Shown: positions 57,728 to 64,000 of the stretch, in pieces
Layout of the letters: the number at the start of each line of letters is the position of its first letter
How positions within the stretch are numbered: position 1 is the first letter of the stretch
NCBI RefSeq assembly: GCF_019263585.2
Contig: NZ_JADQDF010000001.1
Coordinates: 1,860,001-1,924,000, forward strand
Length of the DNA: 64,000 nt
Direction of reading: 5' to 3'
Source: Pseudonocardia oceani
Lineage (GTDB): Bacteria > Actinomycetota > Actinomycetes > Mycobacteriales > Pseudonocardiaceae
The notes under the pieces: generated by a model
Database searches by the model: none
The model's input: only the letters and a program-made list of their open reading frames with translations
Told to the model about the DNA's origin: nothing
Program-made: the position numbers and the translations under genes

Positions 57728-58579
57728 ATGACGGCGGGCGTCGGCGGCAGACTCGCCGGAACTCGGTTGCTGCCCGCCGTAACGTGGACAGACGTGCTCG
57801 CGCCGTACCCGCAGCTCGTCGTCGCCGGATTCCGCCGCTACGCCACCTACCGCCAGGCCGCTCTCGCGGGCCTCACCACCAACCTCGTCTTCGGGCTCCT
57901 CCGCGCCGCCGTGCTGGTCGCGGTGCTCGCCGAGCGGCCGGTCGTCGCGGGCTACGACGTCGCCGTCGCCGTCACCTACGTCTGGCTCGGGCAGGGCCTG
58001 CTCACCGTCGTGATGCTGTGGGGCGACTCCGAGCTGTCCACCCGCGTCCGCACCGGCGACGTCGTCGTCGACCTCGGCCGCCCGTGGGACCTGCAGGCCG
58101 CGATGCTGGCCACCGACCTCGGCCGGGCCGGCTTCGCCGTGCTCTCCCGGCTCGTCCCGCCGGTGGCGTTCGGCGCGCTGCTGTTCCCGATCCGCTGGCC
58201 CGAGCGGCCCGTCACCTGGGCGCTGTTCGCGGTGGCCGTGCTGCTCGCCGTCGTCGTCAGCTTCGGGGTGCGGTTCCTGCTCAACACCAGCGCGTTCTGG
58301 CTGCTCGACGCGCGGGGCGTGCTCGCGGTGTGGGGCGTGGCCGGCGGGGTGCTGTCGGGGATGGTGATCCCGCTGGTCTGGTTCCCGCCCGCGGCGCAGG
58401 CGGCGCTCGCCTGGACCCCCGCCCCGTCGCTGTTCCAGATCCCGATCGACGTGTTCACCGAGCGCGGCGACCCGGTCGGGGCGCTGGCCGCGCAGGCCGG
58501 GTGGGCGGTGCTGCTGCTGGCCGTCGGGCGGCTCGTGCTGCGGCGGGGGTCGGCGCGGCTGGTGGTGCAGGGTGGCTGA
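57728..58579 (+). CDS. ABC-2 type exporter permease 1
   Basis: A 283-aa permease with six helices. It belongs to the group of ABC-2 permeases that come in pairs with a single ATPase (DUF990-like). [20 protein letters not shown] (about 109-128) is the conserved cytoplasmic segment. The partner gene starts 8 bp before its end. Probably exports a drug, lipid or polysaccharide; no substrate clue nearby. ATG 57728. Confidence 0.85.
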   Translation: MTAGVGGRLAGTRLLPAVTWTDVLAPYPQLVVAGFRRYATYRQAALAGLTTNLVFGLLRAAVLVAVLAERPVVAGYDVAVAVTYVWLGQGLLTVVMLWGDSELSTRVRTGDVVVDLGRPWDLQAAMLATDLGRAGFAVLSRLVPPVAFGALLFPIRWPERPVTWALFAVAVLLAVVVSFGVRFLLNTSAFWLLDARGVLAVWGVAGGVLSGMVIPLVWFPPAAQAALAWTPAPSLFQIPIDVFTERGDPVGALAAQAGWAVLLLAVGRLVLRRGSARLVVQGG

Positions 58580-59380
58580 CCGCGCAACGCCCGGCAGCGT
58601 GTACCGGCGCATCGTCGGCTCCCGCATCCGCAGCCAGCTGTCCTACCGCGCCTCCTTCGCCCTCGACGTCGTGGCGCAGACGATCGGGCAGAGCATCGAG
58701 CTGGTGGCCGTCCTCGTCGTGTTCACGCAGGTCGACGCGCTGGGCGGGTTCGCCCGGCACGAGGTGCTGGTGATGTACGGGATCGCGGCGACGGCGTTCG
58801 GGCTCGCCGACCTCGCCGTCGGGCAGGTCGAGGAGCTCGCGAACCACATCCGCACCGGCGAGCTCGACGTGCTGCTGTTGCGCCCGCTCGGCACGCTGGC
58901 GCAGATCCTCTCCGCCGACGTGGCGCTCAAGCGGCTGGGCCGGGTCGCCGCCGGGCTCGTCGTCCTGCTCCACGCCCTCGCGACGGCCGGGATCGACTGG
59001 ACACCGGTGCGGGTGCTGCTGGCCGCCACCGCGCCGCTCGTCGGCGCCGTGATCTTCGGCGCGATCTGGGTCGGGGCCAACACCGTGTCCTTCTGGGTCG
59101 TCGACGGCCGCGAGTTCTCCAACTCCGTCACCTACGGCTCGAGCTTCTCCACCTCCTACCCCGCCACGGTCTACGGGCCCTGGGTCCGCCGCGTCCTGTG
59201 CTTCGCCGTGCCGAGCGCGTTCGTCGCCTACTTCCCGGCGCTGGCCCTGCTCGGCCGGACCGACCCGCTCGGCCTCCCGGCGGCGCTGCAGTACTGCGGG
59301 CCCCCGGTCGCCGCGCTCACCGTTGCCGCCGCCGCACTCGTCTGGCGGGCCGGGGTCCGCCGCTACCAGGGAACGGGATC

Positions 59381-59384
<4 letters not shown>
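58572..59384 (+). CDS. ABC-2 type exporter permease 2
   Basis: A 270-aa permease, the second of the pair. [22 protein letters not shown] (about 87-108) parallels the conserved segment of the first permease. [20 protein letters not shown] (about 172-191) is a family mark. GTG 58572 overlaps permease 1 by 8 bp, and the stop overlaps the ATPase ATG by four bases. The three genes form one exporter. Confidence 0.87.
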
Positions 59385-60322
<938 letters not shown>

Positions 60323-60343
60323 CCGGCCGCGCCGCGGTCCCGT

Positions 60344-61675
60344 TCAGCTGACCGACTTCCCCTCCAGCGTCGCCGAGGCCGCGACCCCGGGGATCGCGCC
60401 GCCGCGGAAGGCCTCGACGAACAGGGCGTGGTCCTCCCGGACACGGGCGGAGTAGGAGTGGGCGAAGTCGACGACCCAGTCGGCGAACTCCTCCTCCTTC
60501 CCGTCGACGACCGCGAGGATCGCGTCCTCGGTCTGGAACGGGACGAGCGTGTGGTCGGCGTCGGAGTCGGCGACGCAGTGCACCTTCGCCGTCGCCCGGC
60601 CCAGGTACTCCACGACCGGCGCGATCTCGTCGGGCTCGGTGAGGTTGCTCCAGTCGAGGTCGTTCTCGTAGGGCGAGACCTCGCTGACGACGAACCCGAC
60701 GCCGTCGAGGTCGGTCCAGCCCAGGAGCCGGTCGGCGTGGGCCTGCAGCGCGCGCTGCGACACCGCGGTGCGGTGGCCGTGGTGCCGGAACGCCGCCGCG
60801 ATCTCCGGGTCGGTGACCACCCGCGAGGGCGCGGCGACGTTGCCCTGCTTCATCGACACGACGACGTCGTTGTCCAGCGCCTCGTTGGGCCCCTCGATGA
60901 GCACCGTGTACGCCGGGAGCCCGGCGCTGCCGATGCCGAACCCGGAGCGGCCCACGACGTCCTTGACGGTGTAGGCGACGCCGCGGAAGCGCTTGGACTC
61001 CGGGATCGACTCCAGGTAGCGGGAGAACGCGTCGACGACCTTCGCCCGCTCGTCGTCGTCGAGGCGGCGGACGCCGGGGCCGTCGCGCAGGATCCGGTCG
61101 AAGCCCTCGGCCTCGGTGATCCCGTCGAGCAGGTCGACCCGGGTGCGCAGCCGCGCGAGCTGCAGCACCTGGTGGATCGCGCCCTCGGAGGTGCGCAGGT
61201 TCAGCGCGAAGCCGCGGTCGTCGTCCTTCGAGACGAACGTCCGGACCTGGTCGACGTAGCCGCGCACGTAGCTGCGCACGAGCGTGGTGATGTCGTCGTC
61301 GGAGATCGCCTTGCGCCACCCCATCAGCGCCATGCTCGCCGCGAAGCGCAGGACGTCCCAGGTGAAGTGCCCGACGTAGGCCTCGTCGAAGTCGTTGACG
61401 TCGAAGACGAGGACGCCGTCGCCGTCCATGTAGGTGCCGAAGTTCTCGGCGTGCAGGTCGCCCTGGATCCAGACCCGGCTCGTCTTCTCGTCGGCCCACG
61501 GGTCGTCCATCTCGGCGACGTCGGCGTAGAAGAGGCAGGCGCTGCCCCGGTAGAACGCGAACGGGTCGGCGGCCATCTTGCGGAACTTGGTGCGGAAGGC
61601 GGCCGGGTTCGCCGTCATGAGGTCCTCGAACGCGTCCACCAGCGTGTCGACGATGCGTGCCGATCGGTCGGTCAT
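60344..61675 (-). CDS. DUF2252 protein (kinase-like fold)
   Basis: A 443-aa protein of family DUF2252. IQGDLHAENFGTYMDGDG (about 69-86) and VFDVNDFDEAYVGHFTWDVLRF (about 89-110) resemble the catalytic HxDxxxxN and DFD metal-binding loops of aminoglycoside-phosphotransferase-like kinases. No function is established. FYRGSACLFYAD near 41-52 is also conserved. The ATG overlaps the upstream AhpD-like gene by four bases, so the two are co-translated. Ends 21 bp from the convergent exporter ATPase gene. Confidence 0.88.
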   Translation of the reverse strand: MTDRSARIVDTLVDAFEDLMTANPAAFRTKFRKMAADPFAFYRGSACLFYADVAEMDDPWADEKTSRVWIQGDLHAENFGTYMDGDGVLVFDVNDFDEAYVGHFTWDVLRFAASMALMGWRKAISDDDITTLVRSYVRGYVDQVRTFVSKDDDRGFALNLRTSEGAIHQVLQLARLRTRVDLLDGITEAEGFDRILRDGPGVRRLDDDERAKVVDAFSRYLESIPESKRFRGVAYTVKDVVGRSGFGIGSAGLPAYTVLIEGPNEALDNDVVVSMKQGNVAAPSRVVTDPEIAAAFRHHGHRTAVSQRALQAHADRLLGWTDLDGVGFVVSEVSPYENDLDWSNLTEPDEIAPVVEYLGRATAKVHCVADSDADHTLVPFQTEDAILAVVDGKEEEFADWVVDFAHSYSARVREDHALFVEAFRGGAIPGVAASATLEGKSVS

Positions 61676-62229
61676 GCGCCGAACGTAGCCGGTGGGGCCC
61701 CGTCCGGGAGCGGCACGCGCAGGACGCGCATCTGCACGGCGAGCAGCGAGTAGTAGCCGACCAGCGTGGTCAGCTCGACGGCGCCGGCCTCGCCCAGCGC
61801 CGCGACGGTGCGCGCCCACGCGTCGTCGGTGAGGTCGCCGGTCCGCAGCAGCTCGTCGACGGCGTCGACGGCCACCTGCTCGGCGTGCGGGTCGAGCCCC
61901 TCCAGCGCCGCCACGAGCGGGGCGTGCGCGTGCCACTCGTAGGCGCTGCGGTGGTGCGCGGCCACGGCCAGGACCGCCCGCTCGCGCACCCGGTCGGGCA
62001 GCACGCCGTCGTAGCGCAGCGCCGCGCCCAGGGCCGCCAGCGCCGTGCCGGTGCGGGGCGCGCGCAGCATGGCGTCGAACGGGCCGTGCAGGGAGCCGTC
62101 GACGGCCGTCTCGACGCGCCCGGCCGGGGTCGCCAGCCGGTCGCGCAGCGCGCGCTGCTCCTCGTCGAGGTCGCCGGGGCGCAGCGCGGGCAGGCGCCGC
62201 GCCGGCTCAGGCGAGGGTGAGCTGGCCAC
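61672..62229 (-). CDS. Carboxymuconolactone decarboxylase / AhpD-like protein
   Basis: A 185-aa helical protein of the CMD/AhpD fold. RVRERAVLAVAAHHRSAYEWHAHAPLV (about 80-106) is the conserved double helix with the E-W-H-H pattern. The CxxC of peroxidase-active AhpD proteins is absent, so it is not a disulfide reductase. Similar proteins are called CMD-like with unknown substrate. It overlaps DUF3017 by 23 bp and DUF2252 by four. Confidence 0.82.
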   Translation of the reverse strand: MASSPSPEPARRLPALRPGDLDEEQRALRDRLATPAGRVETAVDGSLHGPFDAMLRAPRTGTALAALGAALRYDGVLPDRVRERAVLAVAAHHRSAYEWHAHAPLVAALEGLDPHAEQVAVDAVDELLRTGDLTDDAWARTVAALGEAGAVELTTLVGYYSLLAVQMRVLRVPLPDGAPPATFGA

Positions 62230-62488
62230 GGGTGATGGTGACGGCGAGCAGTACCATGACGATGCCCGGCACGACGTAGCAGACGACGTCGAGCACGCGG
62301 CTGCGGATCGCGAGCAGCCCGGCCTGCTCGGGCGGCAGCGCCACCCGCAGCACGGCCGCGACGAGCAGCGCGCCGCCGAGCAGCACCCCGCCCTGGCGCC
62401 AGTGCTCCATCAGCACGCGGACCATGCCCGCGGCCGCGATCAGCAGCACGAGGGCGGTGGGGGCCCATACCGGCAGCCGGGTGCGCAC
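62207..62488 (-). CDS. DUF3017 membrane protein
   Basis: A 93-aa membrane protein with three helices (about 9-26, 33-50, 65-88). It is the partner found after folD in actinobacteria (Rv3355c position). Function unknown. GTG 62488 lies 1 bp after the folD stop; its end overlaps the AhpD-like gene by 23 bp. Confidence 0.82.
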   Translation of the reverse strand: MRTRLPVWAPTALVLLIAAAGMVRVLMEHWRQGGVLLGGALLVAAVLRVALPPEQAGLLAIRSRVLDVVCYVVPGIVMVLLAVTITRGQLTLA

Positions 62489-62489
62489 G

Positions 62490-63365
62490 TCAGCCCTGCG
62501 CAGCCTTCTCGACGGCCTTCTCGGCGGACTCGACCACGTTGGTCAGCAGCATGCCGCGCGTCATCGGGCCGACGCCGCCGGGCATCGGCGCGAGCTTCCC
62601 GGCGACCTCGGCGACCTCGGGGGCGACGTCACCGACGAGCCCGAGCTCGGTGCGCGAGACGCCCACGTCCAGGACGGTGGCGCCCGGCGCGACCATGTCG
62701 GCGGTGATCAGGCCGCGCACGCCGGCCGCGGCGACGACGACGTCGGCGCGGCGCACCTCGGCAGCCAGGTCGCGGGTGCCCGTGTGGCACAGCGTGACGG
62801 TGGCGTTCTCCGCGCGGCGGGTGAGCAGCAGGCCGAGCGGGCGCCCGACCGTGACCCCGCGCCCGACGACCGTGACGCGCTTGCCCGCCAGCTCCACGCC
62901 GTAGCGCGCGCACAGCTCGACGATGCCGCGCGGCGTGCACGGCAGCGGGCCGGGCTCGCCGAGCACGAGGCGCCCGAGGTTCGTGGGGTGCAGCCCGTCG
63001 GCGTCCTTGTTCGGGTCCACCCGCTCCAGCGCCGCCCCGGAGTCGAGGCCGCGGGGCAGGGGCAGCTGCACGATGAAGCCGGTGCAGGTGGGGTCGGCGT
63101 TCAGCTCGTCGATGACGGCCTCCACCTGAGCCTGCGTGGCGTCGGCCGGCAGCTCGCGCTGGAGCGAGGTGATGCCCACGCGGCGGCAGTCGCGGTGCTT
63201 GCCCCGGACGTAGGAGTGCGAGCCCGGGTCGTCACCCACGAGGACCGTGCCGAGCCCCGGCGTCGCACCCGCGGCCGTGAGCTTCTCGACCCGGCCGGAC
63301 AGCTCCTCCAGGATCGCGTCCAACGTGGCCCTGCCGTCCATCACCGTCGCCGTCACGCCCGCCAT
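62490..63365 (-). CDS. folD: Methylenetetrahydrofolate dehydrogenase/cyclohydrolase
   Basis: A 291-aa bifunctional enzyme interconverting 5,10-methylene-THF, methenyl-THF and 10-formyl-[19 protein letters not shown] (about 42-57) contains the catalytic Lys; [10 protein letters not shown] (about 97-106), [11 protein letters not shown] and [13 protein letters not shown] (about 166-178) are standard motifs (the usual GRS is GRG here). [10 protein letters not shown] closes the active site. ATG 63365; GTG 63353 is a possible shorter start. Confidence 0.95.
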   Translation of the reverse strand: MAGVTATVMDGRATLDAILEELSGRVEKLTAAGATPGLGTVLVGDDPGSHSYVRGKHRDCRRVGITSLQRELPADATQAQVEAVIDELNADPTCTGFIVQLPLPRGLDSGAALERVDPNKDADGLHPTNLGRLVLGEPGPLPCTPRGIVELCARYGVELAGKRVTVVGRGVTVGRPLGLLLTRRAENATVTLCHTGTRDLAAEVRRADVVVAAAGVRGLITADMVAPGATVLDVGVSRTELGLVGDVAPEVAEVAGKLAPMPGGVGPMTRGMLLTNVVESAEKAVEKAAQG

Positions 63366-63462
63366 CCTTCCAGACGGGCCGGCGCCCTGATCTCGGTGCG
63401 GTCACGGTGTCTCATTCCGGTACAGGTAGACCTTCTGGCCTATCGGACAGGTGTGTAATCCG

Positions 63463-63478
63463 TGTGACGACGCGCACA
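63463..63478. promoter_or_regulatory. CRP/GlxR-like site TGTGA-N6-GCACA
   Basis: TGTGACGACGCGCACA is one base from the TGTGA-N6-TCACA consensus of CRP-type regulators in actinobacteria. It lies 57 bp before the acetate-transporter-like gene, next to a possible -10 TGTAAT at 63454-63459. Confidence 0.4.
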
Positions 63479-63534
63479 ATCGGCGCCGTGACCGGCAACG
63501 ATGCCGGGATCCCACCGACGAGAGGCTTTGGTCA

Positions 63535-64000
63535 ATGAGTGTGGAGAGCGACGTCCAGTCCGGCGCGCACGCGGCCGCGGCACCCGCCCCGGCAGCCCCC
63601 GCAGGCAACCCGGCGCTGCTGGGTCTGGCCACGTTCCTGCCCGGCGCCCTGTCCCTCGGCCTCTGGCTGGTCGGCTACCTGCCGGCCGGCGACGTCGGCG
63701 GCATCATCCCGGCGCTGGTGTTCTCCAACGGCCTGTTCCTGATGATCTCCTGCATCTGGGCGGCCCGGCTCGGCGCGAGCGCCGTGTCCGCGATCTTCGG
63801 CACCTTCTCGGCGTTCTGGTTCAGCCTCGGCGTGCTGCTGGCCGGCGTCACCAACGGCTGGTTCGCGCTCACCGCGACCAGCACCCCCCTGCCCACCTAC
63901 CTCCTCGCGTGGCTGATCGTCTTCGTGGCGCTCACGCTGTCCACGCTGCGCCTGCCGCTGGCCTTCAGCGCGGGCTTCCTCTTCGTCTCGATCGCGGTGG
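63535..64000 (+). CDS. GPR1/FUN34/YaaH-family acetate transporter (partial)
   Basis: The first 155 codons of a membrane protein cut by the window end. After an Ala/Pro-rich N-terminus comes NPALLGLATFLPGALSLGLW, matching the NPAPLGL-type signature of SatP/YaaH acetate and succinate uptake proteins. At least four helices follow, with NGLFLMISCIW and TFSAFWFSLGVLLAG as in the family. ATG 63535. A CRP-like site upstream fits the cAMP-linked control known for acetate genes in relatives. Confidence 0.7.
   Translation, partial: MSVESDVQSGAHAAAAPAPAAPAGNPALLGLATFLPGALSLGLWLVGYLPAGDVGGIIPALVFSNGLFLMISCIWAARLGASAVSAIFGTFSAFWFSLGVLLAGVTNGWFALTATSTPLPTYLLAWLIVFVALTLSTLRLPLAFSAGFLFVSIAV

Overview
The window is high-GC actinobacterial chromosome (many GTG starts, ATGA/GTGA gene overlaps). 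Several blocks run in the same order as Mycobacterium tuberculosis Rv3283-Rv3356: sseA, SufE-like, accA3; lpdA, amidohydrolase, punA, pmmB, upp; add, deoA, cdd; dacB1; YihY, trpS; DUF3017, folD. Content such as fbiC, the DUF2252 protein, SARP and ECF regulators, and the codon use point to Pseudonocardiaceae, probably Pseudonocardia or a close relative. The genus is inference. I saw no rRNA, tRNA, CRISPR, insertion sequence or prophage.

Layout. 1-2.8 kb: end of sseA, a SufE-family gene, then a tightly overlapping three-gene operon: a TIGR04222-type membrane protein ending in a Gly/Cys tail, a DUF692/MNIO-type putative metallo-oxygenase, and a small partner-like protein. 2.9-9.7 kb: accA3, an acetyltransferase, an exonuclease-like protein that seems to have lost its catalytic residues, a TerD-VWA fusion, a small membrane protein, an LpdA-like NAD(P)H:quinone oxidoreductase and a gamma-glutamylcyclotransferase-like gene. 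9.8-15.7 kb: a signalling/transport cassette made of a SARP-receiver fusion, a hybrid histidine kinase, and an NCS1-type permease with a cysteine-rich tail. 15.7-16.8 kb: an AbiEi/DUF559 gene between 36-bp inverted repeats.

16.8-42 kb is a purine/pyrimidine salvage region. It holds an M20 amidohydrolase, a Ser/Thr kinase, punA, pmmB, a flavodoxin-like gene, a TetR regulator, upp, deoC followed by two aldehyde dehydrogenase genes (one full-length, one lacking the catalytic half), and add. A divergent operon encodes a BMP-family nucleoside ABC importer plus cdd and deoA. Read together: nucleosides are imported, deaminated and phosphorolysed; the sugar phosphate is isomerised and cleaved to glyceraldehyde-3-phosphate and acetaldehyde; the aldehyde dehydrogenase(s) could oxidise the acetaldehyde. 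Accessory genes in this stretch include a haloalkane-dehalogenase-like hydrolase, a membrane molybdopterin protein, and small conserved unknowns.

41.3-48.1 kb: a dacB1-like carboxypeptidase pseudogene, a YihY-family membrane protein, trpS, and an ECF42-type locus (YCII/DGPF protein, sigma factor, DUF998 protein) with two matching candidate promoters, then a carotenoid oxygenase. 48.1-55.4 kb: a 56-aa gene, fbiC (coenzyme F420), a lipoprotein esterase, a RibD/DHFR-fold protein, and an xthA - Ser/Thr kinase - ybaK operon. 55.5-64 kb: monomeric icd, a three-gene ABC-2 exporter, a DUF2252 protein, an AhpD-like protein, DUF3017, folD, and the start of an acetate-transporter-like gene running off the window.

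No gene-free stretch exceeds about 300 bp. Intergenic spaces carry recurrent elements: a 40-bp 19-2-19 palindrome (three copies with compensatory arm changes), a GAGTCGGG-type repeat, GGCGAGTTCGCC boxes, and a 17-bp tandem repeat resembling DnaA boxes.
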